Positions 1-9,030 of a stretch of 37,920 nt of DNA are shown one piece after another. The stretch lies in NCBI RefSeq assembly GCF_015490265.1, contig NZ_WFYD01000020.1:1-37920 (forward strand), read 5' to 3'. The position numbers and the translations under genes were made by a program. Source of the stretch: Sulfurivirga sp. (lineage in GTDB: Bacteria > Pseudomonadota > Gammaproteobacteria > Thiomicrospirales > Thiomicrospiraceae). Positions within the stretch are counted from its first letter, which is position 1. Every line of letters starts with the position of its first letter. The notes under the pieces were generated by a model. It was not told where the DNA came from and did no database searches. It worked only from the letters and a program-made list of their open reading frames with translations.

Positions 1-444
1 GAGCTTGCCCACTGGCATGAGGCGTTCATGCGCCAGTACATCGAGCCGATCATCCTGCCGAAGGGACTGGAGACCATTGAAGCGCAGAAGGCAAAGGGCG
101 AGACGGTGATGATCATCACCGCCACCAGCACCTTCGTCACCGCGCCCATCGCCCGGCGTCTGGGCGTGGACATTCTGCTGGGCACCGAACCGGAGCGGGA
201 CGAACGGGGCCGCTACACCGGCGAGATTGTCGGCATTCCCACCTTTCAGGCGGGCAAGGTCAGACGCCTGGAGCAGTGGCTTGCGGACAACGGCGCCGAT
301 CTGTCCGACAGCTGGTTCTACTCAGACTCCCACAATGATATCCCGCTGCTGGAGCGGGTGGACAATCCGGTGGCGGTGGATCCGGACGAAAAGCTGCGCG
401 CCCACGCGGAACGGGCCGGCTGGCCGATCACCTCCTTCCGCTAA
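1..444 (+). CDS. HAD-IB family phosphatase, SerB-like (5' partial)
   Basis: The reading frame is open from the first base, so the N-terminus, including the catalytic DxDxT motif I, lies outside the window. What remains shows the later HAD motifs: motif II threonine in IITATS, a motif III lysine in the QAGKVRRL segment, and motif IV SDSHNDIPLL with its paired acidic residues that bind magnesium. The RLGVDILLGTEPERDERGRYTGEI stretch is typical of the HAD-IB subfamily (SerB and related small-molecule phosphatases), which hydrolyse phosphomonoesters such as phosphoserine or histidinol phosphate in the cytoplasm. The substrate cannot be told from this fragment. Its stop codon overlaps the last bases of the convergent oxygenase gene. 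Family call is firm; assignment to a specific enzyme would be a guess. Confidence 0.85.
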   Translation, partial: ELAHWHEAFMRQYIEPIILPKGLETIEAQKAKGETVMIITATSTFVTAPIARRLGVDILLGTEPERDERGRYTGEIVGIPTFQAGKVRRLEQWLADNGADLSDSWFYSDSHNDIPLLERVDNPVAVDPDEKLRAHAERAGWPITSFR

Positions 445-1043
445 TCCCGTCGCATCCAGCCGGCAATGCTCACCCGCGACTGTCGCGTCGGCCGCACTTC
501 GTGGGGAACCTCGCTGCTGATGAAGGTGGCCATCAGGCCCGGTTGCGGCACGACCGTCTCCAGCACCGTCCGTTCATCCGGCCCATAAAGCACCAGTTCT
601 CCGCCCCACTGCCCATCCCACTCAGGATTGAGATAGAGAACAGTGGTGACGATACGGTTGCTGCGACCACGGAAGTTGTCCCAGTGCCGGCTGTAATGCC
701 GCCCCGGCGGATAGAGGGCGAAGTGCGCCTCATAGCCGTTGATGCCCAGATAGAGCTGTCGGTTGAGCTGGCGGCGGTAGTCCGCCATCAGCGCAAGGAA
801 CCGCTGCTGGGACGGGGTGCTGCCATCCAGCCAGATGATGCTGTCGCCACGGATGCGGGTATCCACCTGATTGTCGGCGCCCCGGCCGATGGTGGCCTGA
901 TGCATGCGCCGAGCCTCATAATGGCCCATGGCCTCCTCATACAGCGCCTGCCGAAGATCCTCTTCCAGAAAGCCGGGCACCAGCGCGTAGCCCCGGCTGC
1001 TCAGCTGCTCGAACAGTTCGTCTGCCGCCACTGCCCGCTCCAT
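441..1043 (-). CDS. 2-oxoglutarate/Fe(II)-dependent oxygenase (2OG-FeII_Oxy, prolyl 4-hydroxylase-like)
   Basis: About 200 residues. The double-stranded beta-helix facial triad is visible: HWD in the HYSRHWDNF segment gives His and Asp, EVPHEVRP gives the distal His, and the following SRVSIAGW arginine would bind the 2-oxoglutarate carboxylate. The family hydroxylates protein or small-molecule substrates using O2 and 2-oxoglutarate; the target is unknown. An upstream ATG at 1058 adds five residues, but I prefer the ATG at 1043 because GGAGG lies eight bases before it, while the earlier ATG has no ribosome binding site. It diverges from rlmI with only about 35 bases between starts, so the two promoters must overlap or lie in coding sequence. 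The 3' end overlaps the HAD phosphatase stop by four bases. Bacterial homologues often sit beside housekeeping genes, so context gives little hint. Confidence 0.85.
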   Translation of the reverse strand: MERAVAADELFEQLSSRGYALVPGFLEEDLRQALYEEAMGHYEARRMHQATIGRGADNQVDTRIRGDSIIWLDGSTPSQQRFLALMADYRRQLNRQLYLGINGYEAHFALYPPGRHYSRHWDNFRGRSNRIVTTVLYLNPEWDGQWGGELVLYGPDERTVLETVVPQPGLMATFISSEVPHEVRPTRQSRVSIAGWMRRD

Positions 1044-1078
1044 TACAATAGCCTCCATTCAGACCGAGGGAACCGACC

Positions 1079-2275
1079 ATGTCAGCATTCCAGACACTGC
1101 GCCTGAAAAAGGGCGAAGAGCGCCGCATCCGTCAGGGACACCTGTGGATCTATTCTAATGAAATCGACACGCGCGCCACACCGCTCCGGCAGTTCGAACC
1201 GGGTGAGGCGGTCATCATCGAGGCCGCCAACGGCAAGGCGCTGGGTGTGGGCTATGTCAATCCCCACTCGCTCATCGCCGCCCGGCTGCTGACACGCAAC
1301 CCGGACACCGAGCTGGGCGTGCGCTTCTTCAAACAGCGCCTGCAGCAGGCCGAAAAACTGCGGGCCCTGCACTTCAGCGCCCCCTTCTACCGCCTCGCTT
1401 TCGGCGAGAGCGACTTCCTGCCCGGCCTGGTGGTGGACCGCCATGGCGACGTGCTGGTGGTGCAGATCACCACCGCCGGTATGGAGCGGCTCAAGGATCG
1501 CGTCATCACCGCGCTGGAAGCGCTCTACGAACCGGCCGCCATCGTGCTCCGCAACGATCTGGACAGCCGCAAGCTGGAAGGCCTGCCGCTGGAGGACGAA
1601 GTCATCGGCGCCCTGCCCGAAGAGGTCATCATCGAGGAGAACGCCACCCGTTTCATCCTCCCTGTTCTGGGCGGTCAGAAGACCGGCTGGTTCTATGACC
1701 ACCGCGAAAGCCGCCGTCAGCTGCAGCAGCTGGTGGCCGGCAAGCGGGTGCTGGATGTGTTCAGCTATCTGGGGGGCTGGGGGCTGGAAGCCCTCAACGC
1801 CGGCGCCAGCGAGGCCGTGTTCGTGGAGCGCTCCGAACTGGCGCTGGACCATCTGGAGCGCAGCGCCCAGCTCAACGGGCTGGCCGGGCGCATCACCCAG
1901 TATCAGGGCAATGTGTTCGAAGTGCTGCCCCAGCTGATCAATGACGGCGAGCGCTTCGACGTGGTGATCGTGGATCCGCCCGCCTTCATCAAGCGCAAAA
2001 AGGACTTCAAGGCCGGCAAGCAGGGCTATCAGCGCATCAACGAACTGGCGCTGCGGCTGCTCAACCCGGACGGCATTCTGGTGAGCGCTTCCTGCTCCCA
2101 CCACATGCCGCGCGAGGTGCTCAGGGAGCAGATCCAGCGGGCCGCACGCCAGATCGACCGCATGGCGCAGGTCTTCTTCCAGGGCGGCCAGGGGCCGGAT
2201 CATCCCGTGCACCCCGCCATGCCGGAGACGGAATACCTCAAGACCTTCTTCCTGCGCGCCTGGCCGGGGCAGTGA
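1079..2275 (+). CDS. rlmI: 23S rRNA (cytosine-1962-C5)-methyltransferase RlmI
   Basis: 398 residues, the usual length for RlmI. An N-terminal PUA RNA-binding domain (roughly residues 1-75, with the RIRQGHLWIYSNEI segment) is followed by an RlmI central domain and a C-terminal Rossmann-fold methyltransferase. The SAM-binding motif is VLDVFSYLGGWGLEALNAGA, motif IV is VDPPAFIKRKK, and the catalytic cysteine is in SASCSHHM. It methylates C5 of C1962 in 23S rRNA before 50S assembly. The start has a GAGGGA ribosome binding site about seven bases upstream. It stands alone, diverging from the oxygenase gene and followed by the outer-membrane protein gene after about 140 bases. The related RlmK/L enzymes are bimodular and longer, so RlmI is the best call. 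Confidence 0.92.
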   Translation: MSAFQTLRLKKGEERRIRQGHLWIYSNEIDTRATPLRQFEPGEAVIIEAANGKALGVGYVNPHSLIAARLLTRNPDTELGVRFFKQRLQQAEKLRALHFSAPFYRLAFGESDFLPGLVVDRHGDVLVVQITTAGMERLKDRVITALEALYEPAAIVLRNDLDSRKLEGLPLEDEVIGALPEEVIIEENATRFILPVLGGQKTGWFYDHRESRRQLQQLVAGKRVLDVFSYLGGWGLEALNAGASEAVFVERSELALDHLERSAQLNGLAGRITQYQGNVFEVLPQLINDGERFDVVIVDPPAFIKRKKDFKAGKQGYQRINELALRLLNPDGILVSASCSHHMPREVLREQIQRAARQIDRMAQVFFQGGQGPDHPVHPAMPETEYLKTFFLRAWPGQ

Positions 2276-2417
2276 GCCTCACCCGGCCATGCGGCACGGC
2301 CTTGACAAGCTGTGTTAAATTACCAAACACTTTGAACGGAACATCCACAGCATGCGTCCGTTCCAATGGAAATGTCCGGGGCGGATGCTCTCCTTCCAAC
2401 CTGCAAAGGAGCAAGGC

Positions 2418-3245
2418 ATGAGACAGTTCAAAAAGGCTCTGCTGAGCAGCATTCTGACAGCCGGCCTGCTGACCGCCCTGCCCTCGCACGCCGCTGACGC
2501 GGACACCGCGGGCAAGAAAAAGGTGGACGCCTCCGACCCCACCAAGATCTACTCCTTCATCGGCGTGGGCCCCCGCTACACTGCCTACACCAATGGCGAG
2601 CACACCTGGGAGCTGCGCACCACCGGCACCCTCACTCTGAGCAGGCAGGACATGGCCGTCTTCGAAATCGGCTACGGCTGGCACGATGGCCACAAGGCGC
2701 CGGGCGGCAATGACGGCGTGACCGACGGACGCGTGCGCTGGTTCCACATCTTCAGCATGGACTACGGCAAGATGGGCTACCGGGGCTGGGCCACCCAGAT
2801 CGACGCCCAGTTCCAGGGCAGCCTGAAGGGCACCAACGGCAGCAACAACCTCTCCCTGGGCGGGGTGGCCGCCTATGGCCTGACCCCCAACTGGAGCCTG
2901 TTCCTGATGGGCAACCTGGTCAACAACTGGAACAAGGACTTCAAGGACCATCAGGGCGTCGGCCTCAACATCTCTCCCCTGCTGGTCTACAAGAATGACA
3001 AGTGGTGGGACGGCGCCTATGTGCGCCTCTGGCCCACCTACACCCGTTTCGTCTCGGGCAAACTGGACAACAGCGGCGGCGCCACCATGCAGATCAGCGT
3101 GGGTGGGCGCATCACCCCCACCAAGACCTGGGTGGTCGTGGTGCGCAAGAACTACGACAAGGACCTCAACGACCTGAAGAACGTCAACGATGCCGTGCTG
3201 ATGGCCGACTGGGACATCCTGTTCAGCGTCAGCACCTTTTTCTGA
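2418..3245 (+). CDS. Outer-membrane beta-barrel protein of unknown function
   Basis: 275 residues. The start at 2418 is chosen over an in-frame ATG at 2352 because AAGGAG precedes it and the protein then begins with a clean signal peptide: MRQFKK, a hydrophobic core of about 13 residues, and an ALPSHA cleavage site near residue 25. The mature part has alternating hydrophobic/aromatic strands rich in Trp, Tyr and Gly (EIGYGWHDGH, GYRGWATQIDAQFQG, WWDGAYVRLWPTYTRF) and ends in DWDILFSVSTFF. A C-terminal phenylalanine with alternating aromatics is the BAM recognition signal of barrel proteins. Size suggests a 10-12 strand barrel, comparable to Tsx or OmpK, but no family motif is clear. It is a single-gene unit closed by a strong terminator. 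Confidence 0.75.
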   Translation: MRQFKKALLSSILTAGLLTALPSHAADADTAGKKKVDASDPTKIYSFIGVGPRYTAYTNGEHTWELRTTGTLTLSRQDMAVFEIGYGWHDGHKAPGGNDGVTDGRVRWFHIFSMDYGKMGYRGWATQIDAQFQGSLKGTNGSNNLSLGGVAAYGLTPNWSLFLMGNLVNNWNKDFKDHQGVGLNISPLLVYKNDKWWDGAYVRLWPTYTRFVSGKLDNSGGATMQISVGGRITPTKTWVVVVRKNYDKDLNDLKNVNDAVLMADWDILFSVSTFF

Positions 3246-3279
3246 CGGCAGGGCGGCCTGGCCGCCTGCCCACAAACGA

Positions 3280-3309
3280 AAAAGCCCTGCCATTTGAGGC
3301 AGGGCTTTT
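3280..3309. terminator. Bidirectional intrinsic terminator (outer-membrane protein gene / tRNA-Asn)
   Basis: A 12-bp perfect inverted repeat (AAAAGCCCTGCC / GGCAGGGCTTTT) with a six-base loop gives a U-run on either strand. It ends the beta-barrel gene on plus and tRNA-Asn on minus. A second GC-rich inverted repeat lies just upstream at 3247-3270. Confidence 0.9.
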
Positions 3310-3317
3310 CTGAATTC

Positions 3318-3393
3318 TGGCTCCGCCGGCTGGACTCGAACCAGCGACCAAGAGATTAACAGTCTCCTGCTCTACCAACTGAGCTACGGCGGA
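3318..3393 (-). tRNA. tRNA-Asn (GTT)
   Basis: 76 nt read on the minus strand. The acceptor stem TCCGCCG / CGGCGGA, D-arm GCTCAGTTGGTAGAGC, anticodon loop CTGTTAA with anticodon GTT, and T-arm GGTTCGAGTCC are all intact. Discriminator G is followed by an encoded CCA. Confidence 0.98.
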
Positions 3394-3424
3394 ATGCTGT
3401 TGTTCGCTGTGCGAACAGGCGCGT

Positions 3425-3452
3425 ATTATAAGGTCCGGTTCAAAGGTGTCAA
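3425..3452 (-). promoter_or_regulatory. sigma70 promoter of tRNA-Asn
   Basis: On the minus strand an exact TTGACA (-35, 3447-3452) and exact TATAAT (-10, 3425-3430) are separated by 16 bases and lie about 30 bases upstream of the tRNA 5' end. The sequence just downstream of -10 is GC-rich (ACGCGCC), as expected for a stringently controlled stable-RNA promoter. Confidence 0.85.
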
Positions 3453-3501
3453 CACTTTTTTAGGGGCTGTGAAGTGCATGAATTTTTTCACCCCACAGGG
3501 T

Positions 3502-3529
3502 TTGACATGGACGAAGAAATGCCTAAAAT
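3502..3529 (+). promoter_or_regulatory. sigma70 promoter of the tRNA-Glu/tRNA-Gly unit
   Basis: Exact TTGACA (3502-3507) and TAAAAT (3524-3529) are spaced by 16 bases. A GC-rich discriminator-like ACCGCC follows. It is placed about 45 bases before the tRNA-Glu 5' end, so one transcript probably covers both tRNAs. Confidence 0.85.
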
Positions 3530-3572
3530 ACCGCCTCGTTGTCGCGGTTGACGCGGCAACACTGTCCTAAGC

Positions 3573-3648
3573 GTCCCGTTCGTCTAGAGGCCTAGGACAC
3601 CGCCCTTTCACGGCGGTAACAGGGGTTCGACTCCCCTACGGGACGCCA
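3573..3648 (+). tRNA. tRNA-Glu (TTC)
   Basis: 76 nt with acceptor stem GTCCCGT / ACGGGAC, D-arm region CGTCTAGAGGCCTAGGACA, anticodon stem-loop CCGCCCTTTCACGGCGG with anticodon TTC, T-arm GGGGTTCGACTCCCC, discriminator G and encoded CCA. The GTCCCGTTCGTCTAGAGG start is characteristic of bacterial tRNA-Glu. Confidence 0.98.
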
Positions 3649-3655
3649 ACACAGA

Positions 3656-3731
<76 letters not shown>

Positions 3732-4137
3732 ATCCTTTCCAAATCTTTCAGACATCATCTCCGATCTGTTTCCTGCCAGACCAGCGGTTTTCAATCTGAC
3801 GATTGTCCGGTTTCATGTTCCGATTCTGCGCCGCTGCAACCATCTCTTTTCGCAAACCGCTTTCGGTGAATCAGGCTGGACGCATCGGGCATGTTTACCA
3901 GACGTACCGACAGCGCCATTTTTCGCCTGCCGGCAAAGGCCCTGCATCCGGCTGCTCCGAGGACGCCAAAGGCGCGACAGAAGGCCGCTCGTTCACGCTT
4001 TTTTATCCGGCCAGCCTTCTGGCATCCTGTCTCTGGGCCAGTTGCCATGGTTGCCCGCATGCCCGCCCAGTCATGTCAATTCCGGCAGAGCAACTGATGC
4101 CCTCGACTTTCACTGTTGATATCAAAAGGACAAGACT
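3732..4137. other. Gene-poor stretch of lower GC
   Basis: About 400 bases between tRNA-Gly and the small membrane-protein gene. Reading frames that cross it lack a ribosome binding site, plausible composition or similarity to anything I recognise. The base composition is visibly less GC-rich than the coding regions around it. A weak 7-bp inverted repeat (AGAAGGC at 3979, GCCTTCT at 4014) is the only structure I see. It probably holds tRNA 3' trailer sequence and the leader of the gene at 4138. Confidence 0.5.
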
Positions 4138-4260
4138 GTGAACGACATAGCCCTGGGACTGCTGGCCGTGGCGATCACCATCGTTGTCACCCTGGCAGGC
4201 CTGTCCCTGCTGGTACGCGCCGGGATCAAGGCATCCCAACAGAAGCGCCGTTCCGAGTAA
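4138..4260 (+). CDS. Small single-pass membrane protein (40 residues), function unknown
   Basis: A GTG-initiated frame of 40 codons plus TAA. The predicted protein begins MNDIALGLLAVAITIVVTLA, continues GLSLLVRAG as the end of one long hydrophobic helix (about residues 4-27), and finishes with a basic tail IKASQQKRRSE. That is the layout of a single transmembrane segment with a positively charged cytoplasmic end. An AAAAGGA ribosome binding site sits seven bases before the start codon. The frame lies alone between tRNA-Gly and the convergent lysS terminator. I do not recognise a family. Helix, charge distribution and a good ribosome binding site together make a real gene likely, but short frames can look like this by chance. 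Confidence 0.6.
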   Translation: MNDIALGLLAVAITIVVTLAGLSLLVRAGIKASQQKRRSE

Positions 4261-4348
4261 ACAGGAATGTCGCTGCGCTTTCGCATGTTGATGAAACGCC
4301 AGCTGACGTCACCCGCTTCATGAACCGGGTTTCTTTCCGGCCTCTGGA

Positions 4349-4396
4349 ACGGGGTCTCCCCCATTTTTACAGGATGCGTTTTTCCGCGCCCGGAAA
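4349..4396 (+). repeat. Dispersed GGGGTCTCCCC repeat, copy A
   Basis: Starts ACGGGGTCTCCCCC, followed by ATTTTTACAGGATGCG, then TTTTTCCGCGCCCGG. It aligns along about 35-45 bases with the minus-strand copy at 11671-11711 and shares its first 20 bases (from 4351) exactly with the copy at 11637. It is the only copy I see outside the 11.3-11.9 kb gap, and it abuts the lysS terminator. Confidence 0.8.
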
Positions 4397-4403
4397 ACGG
4401 CAT

Positions 4404-4426
4404 GAAAAAACCCGCCTGAGGCGGGT
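4404..4426 (-). terminator. Intrinsic terminator of lysS
   Basis: On the minus strand ACCCGCC-TCA-GGCGGGT is followed by a run of T. It lies about 25 bases downstream of the lysS stop codon. Confidence 0.9.
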
Positions 4427-4449
4427 CTGACACGGTTCCTGCGCCTTTT

Positions 4450-5982
4450 TCAGCCCTTGGCGGCCGGGCGCATGTGCGGGAACAGGATCACGTCCCGGAT
4501 GGAGGGACTGTCGGTAAACAGCATCACCAGCCGGTCGATGCCGATACCCTCGCCCGCCGCCGGCGGCATGCCGTGCTCCAGGGCGATGATGTAGTCCTCG
4601 TCGTAGAACATGGCTTCCTCGTCACCGGCCTCCTTGGCTTCCACCTGCTTGCGGAAACGCTCGGCCTGGTCCTCGGCGTCGTTCAGCTCCGAGAAGCCGT
4701 TGGCGATCTCGCGCCCGCCGACGAACAGTTCGAAGCGGTCGGTGACGAAGGGGTTCTCGTCGTTGCGCCGCGCCAGCGGGCTCACCTCAGCCGGATATTC
4801 GGTGATGAAGGTGGGATCCTTGAGGTTGTGCTCCACGGTGGCTTCGAAGATTTCGGTCTGCACCTTGCCCAGCCCCCAGCCGGCCTCCACCTTGATGCCC
4901 AGCTTTTCCGCCACGGCCCGGGCGGCGTCCAGATCCTCCAGCTGCTCGGGCGTGATGTCCGGATTCAGCTTGAGGATGGATTCCTTCATGGTCATGCGCG
5001 CGAAGGGCTTGCCGAAGTCGAAGGTCTCGCCCTGATAGGTGACCTGCGTGCCGCCGGTGACGGTCTCGGCGATCTCACGGAACAGCGCCTCGGTGTAGTC
5101 CATCATCTTGTGGTAGTCGGCGTAGGCCTCGTAGAACTCCACCATGGTGAACTCGGGGTTGTGGCGCGTGGACAGGCCTTCGTTGCGGAAGTTGCGGTTG
5201 ATCTCGAACACCTTCTCGAACCCGCCCACCAGCAGGCGCTTGAGATACAGCTCCGGCGCGATGCGCAGGTAGAGGGGCATGTCCAGTGCGTTGTGATGGG
5301 TGATGAAGGGTCGTGCCGTGGCGCCCCCAGGAATCACCTGCATCATGGGGGTTTCCACTTCGAGAAAGCCGTGGCGCACGAGGAAGTCCCGCACCGTCTG
5401 CACGATCTTGGAGCGGATCAGGAAGGTCTGACGGCTGTCCGGGTTCATGATCAGGTCCAGATAGCGACGACGGTAGCGCAGCTCCTGATCCTGCAGTCCG
5501 TGGAACTTGTCCGGCAGCGGACGGATCGCCTTGGTGATCAGTTCCACATGGTCGGCCCGCACGGTCAGCTCGCCTGTTCTGGTCTTGAACAGCCAGCCCT
5601 CGACGCCGATGATGTCGCCCAGGTCCCACTTCTTGAACTGCTGGTTGTAGACGCCTTCCGGCAGGTCGTCACGGGTGACGTAGATCTGGATGCGCCCGCT
5701 CATGTCCTGCAGGGTGGCAAAGCTGGCCTTGCCCATGATGCGCCGGGTCATCATGCGCCCGGCGATCTTGACACGGATGGGCCCTTCCGCCTCCAGCCGC
5801 TCGGCGTCCCAGTCGTCATAGGCGGCGTGAATGTCCGCCGCCAGATGCTCGCGGCGGAAGGTGTTGGGATAGGCGTTGCCCTGCTCGCGCAGCGCCCTGA
5901 GCTTCTCACGGCGCTCGGCGATGATGCGGTTTTCGTCCTGCTGCTGTTCCTGTTCCCGGGCGGGTGTGTTCTGTTCGCTCAT
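4450..5982 (-). CDS. lysS: Lysyl-tRNA synthetase, class II
   Basis: 510 residues, close to the 505 of E. coli LysS. An N-terminal OB-fold anticodon-binding domain (about residues 60-150, with [19 protein letters not shown]) precedes the class II catalytic core. Motif 2 is in the [19 protein letters not shown] segment near residues 265-285, and motif 3 is [10 protein letters not shown] near residues 477-487. It charges tRNA-Lys with lysine in the cytoplasm. It is the second gene of a prfB-lysS unit, the same pair and order as in E. coli; the gap to prfB is about 20 bases. An AGGA ribosome binding site precedes the start. The N-terminal 15 residues are Gln/Glu-rich, as in relatives. Confidence 0.97.
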   Translation of the reverse strand: MSEQNTPAREQEQQQDENRIIAERREKLRALREQGNAYPNTFRREHLAADIHAAYDDWDAERLEAEGPIRVKIAGRMMTRRIMGKASFATLQDMSGRIQIYVTRDDLPEGVYNQQFKKWDLGDIIGVEGWLFKTRTGELTVRADHVELITKAIRPLPDKFHGLQDQELRYRRRYLDLIMNPDSRQTFLIRSKIVQTVRDFLVRHGFLEVETPMMQVIPGGATARPFITHHNALDMPLYLRIAPELYLKRLLVGGFEKVFEINRNFRNEGLSTRHNPEFTMVEFYEAYADYHKMMDYTEALFREIAETVTGGTQVTYQGETFDFGKPFARMTMKESILKLNPDITPEQLEDLDAARAVAEKLGIKVEAGWGLGKVQTEIFEATVEHNLKDPTFITEYPAEVSPLARRNDENPFVTDRFELFVGGREIANGFSELNDAEDQAERFRKQVEAKEAGDEEAMFYDEDYIIALEHGMPPAAGEGIGIDRLVMLFTDSPSIRDVILFPHMRPAAKG

Positions 5983-6003
5983 GAATGGGGGTCCTGTGTT
6001 GCG

Positions 6004-7116
6004 TTATGCGGAAGTCTGCTGACCGATGCCGGCCTTGAGGCTGGCCTCGACGAACTGGTCCAGATCGCCGTCCAGCACTGCCTGAGTGTTGCCGGTCTCC
6101 ACACCGGTGCGCAAATCCTTGATGCGGCCGGAATCCAGTACATAGGAGCGGATCTGGCTGCCCCAGCCGATGTCGGCCTTGGACTCCTCCAGCTTCTGCT
6201 TCTCGGCGTTGCGCTTCTGCATCTCGTGCTCCCACAGCTTGGCGCGCAGCTGGCGCATGGCCTCGTCCTTGTTCTGGTGCTGGGAGCGGCCCGCCTGACA
6301 CTGGGTCACGATACCGGTGGGCAGGTGGGTGATGCGCACCGCGGATTCCGTCCGGTTGACGTGCTGGCCGCCAGCGCCGGAGGCGCGGTAGACGTCGATG
6401 CGCAGGTCGGCCGGGTTGATCTCGATGTCGATGTCGTCGTCCACCTCCGGGCTGACGAACACGGAGGCGAAGGAGGTGTGGCGGCGGTTGCCGGAGTCGA
6501 ACGGCGACTTGCGCACCAGCCGGTGCACGCCGGTTTCGGTCTTGAGCCAGCCGTAGGCGTGATCGCCCTTCACATGAATGGTGGCCGACTTGATGCCGGC
6601 CACCTCGCCCGGCGTCACCTCCACCAGCTCGGCGTCGAAGCCCTTCTTCTCGATCCAGCGCAGGTACATGCGCAGCAGCATGTTGGCCCAGTCCTGCGCC
6701 TCGGTGCCACCGGAGCCGGCCTGAATGTCCACATAGCAGTTGTTGGCGTCCATCTCGCCGGAGAACATGCGCTGGAACTCCAGCTGCTCCAGCACCTTGC
6801 CGTAGCCCTCCAGCTCGCCGCGGACCTCCTCCACCAGCTCCTCGTCACCGGCCTCCTCGGCCATCTCCAGCAGCTCATGGGCGGAGGCCAGCCCTTCCAG
6901 CAGGTTGGTCAGGCCATCGACCACCTTCTCCAGCTGGGCCTTCTCCTTGCCCAGCGCCTGCGCCCGCTCCGGATCGTTCCAGACGTCCGGATCCTCCAGC
7001 TCGCGGTTGACCTCTTCCAGCCGCTCGCGCTTCTCATCCAGCTTGAGATAGCCTTTCAGCGCCTCGGCGCGCTGCTGATAGTCCTTGATCTGTGAATAGA
7101 GACTGCCCAGTTCCAT
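6004..7116 (-). CDS. prfB: Peptide chain release factor 2 (no programmed frameshift)
   Basis: 370 residues. The stop-codon recognition motif SPF (residues 204-206) and the catalytic GGQ (residues 249-251, in [13 protein letters not shown]) fall within one or two positions of their E. coli numbers. RF2 releases the peptide at UGA and UAA codons. In E. coli and most bacteria the gene has an in-frame UGA after about codon 25 that needs +1 frameshifting. Here the equivalent site reads GGC TAT CTC AAG CTG GAT (codon 24 at 7045-7047), so the frame is continuous and the autoregulatory stop is absent. It lies upstream of lysS as in E. coli and diverges from fumC. Confidence 0.97.
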   Translation of the reverse strand: MELGSLYSQIKDYQQRAEALKGYLKLDEKRERLEEVNRELEDPDVWNDPERAQALGKEKAQLEKVVDGLTNLLEGLASAHELLEMAEEAGDEELVEEVRGELEGYGKVLEQLEFQRMFSGEMDANNCYVDIQAGSGGTEAQDWANMLLRMYLRWIEKKGFDAELVEVTPGEVAGIKSATIHVKGDHAYGWLKTETGVHRLVRKSPFDSGNRRHTSFASVFVSPEVDDDIDIEINPADLRIDVYRASGAGGQHVNRTESAVRITHLPTGIVTQCQAGRSQHQNKDEAMRQLRAKLWEHEMQKRNAEKQKLEESKADIGWGSQIRSYVLDSGRIKDLRTGVETGNTQAVLDGDLDQFVEASLKAGIGQQTSA

Positions 7117-7147
7117 GGTTGTTCGCCGTCGGCAAAAATAAAGCGGA

Positions 7148-7156
7148 ATTTTAGCA
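7148..7156 (-). promoter_or_regulatory. Possible extended -10 promoter of prfB
   Basis: On the minus strand TGCTAAAAT gives an extended -10 (TGn plus TAAAAT), about 32 bases before the prfB start. No convincing -35 is seen, which is acceptable for extended -10 promoters. Confidence 0.4.
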
Positions 7157-7233
7157 TATCCACGCCCTTTCCAGCCCCGCCGGCCAATCCCCTAAAATAG
7201 CGGCGGGTGGATCTGAAAAAACGGAGCAGCAAC

Positions 7234-8619
<1,386 letters not shown>

Positions 8620-8649
8620 ATCCCATCATCGAGACAGAAAGGAGCCACC

Positions 8650-9027
8650 ATGGCCGTTGTCAACCTCAAGACCGAAGAGTTCGAAAAGTTCATTCAGGAC
8701 CACCCGATGGTCATTCTGGATTTCTGGGCCGAATGGTGCGGGCCGTGCAAGATGTTCGCCCCCATCTTCGAAAAGGTGGCGGAAAAGCATCCGGACGTGG
8801 CTTTCGCCAAGGTGAACGTGGAAGAAGAGCAGCAGCTTGCGGCCATGTTCCAGGTGCGCTCCATTCCCACGGTGGCCTTCATGCGTGAGGGCATCGTCGT
8901 CTACGCCCAGCCGGGCATGATGCCCGAGGAGATGCTGGAAGAGGGCATCCAGCAGATGAAGAACCTGGACATGGACCAGGTGCGCGCCGAGCTGGAAAAG
9001 GCCCAGCAGGAACAGCAGCAGGGCTGA
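8650..9027 (+). CDS. Thioredoxin family protein with a C-terminal acidic/Gln-rich tail
   Basis: 125 residues. The canonical WCGPC active site has cysteines at residues 30 and 33, and the cis-proline loop is SIPTVAF. The core matches thioredoxin up to about residue 107, after which there is a helical extension MDQVRAELEKAQQEQQQG rich in Gln and Glu. No signal peptide, so it acts in the cytoplasm as a disulfide reductant. An AGGAGCC ribosome binding site directly precedes the ATG. It lies 30 bases after fumC and converges on the CBS gene with three bases between stop codons. It may be a secondary thioredoxin; the genome's main trxA is usually linked to rho, which is not seen here. Confidence 0.92.
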   Translation: MAVVNLKTEEFEKFIQDHPMVILDFWAEWCGPCKMFAPIFEKVAEKHPDVAFAKVNVEEEQQLAAMFQVRSIPTVAFMREGIVVYAQPGMMPEEMLEEGIQQMKNLDMDQVRAELEKAQQEQQQG

Positions 9028-9030
9028 GCG

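Noticed and set aside
2302-2330. TTGACA upstream of the outer-membrane protein gene as a promoter
   Set aside because: The -35 is exact, but no acceptable -10 lies 16-18 bases downstream.
4474-7095. An 873-codon plus-strand frame opposite lysS and prfB
   Set aside because: Antisense shadow of two well-identified genes.
8650-9027. Naming the thioredoxin trxA
   Set aside because: The C-terminal extension and absence of linkage to rho leave open that it is a secondary thioredoxin.
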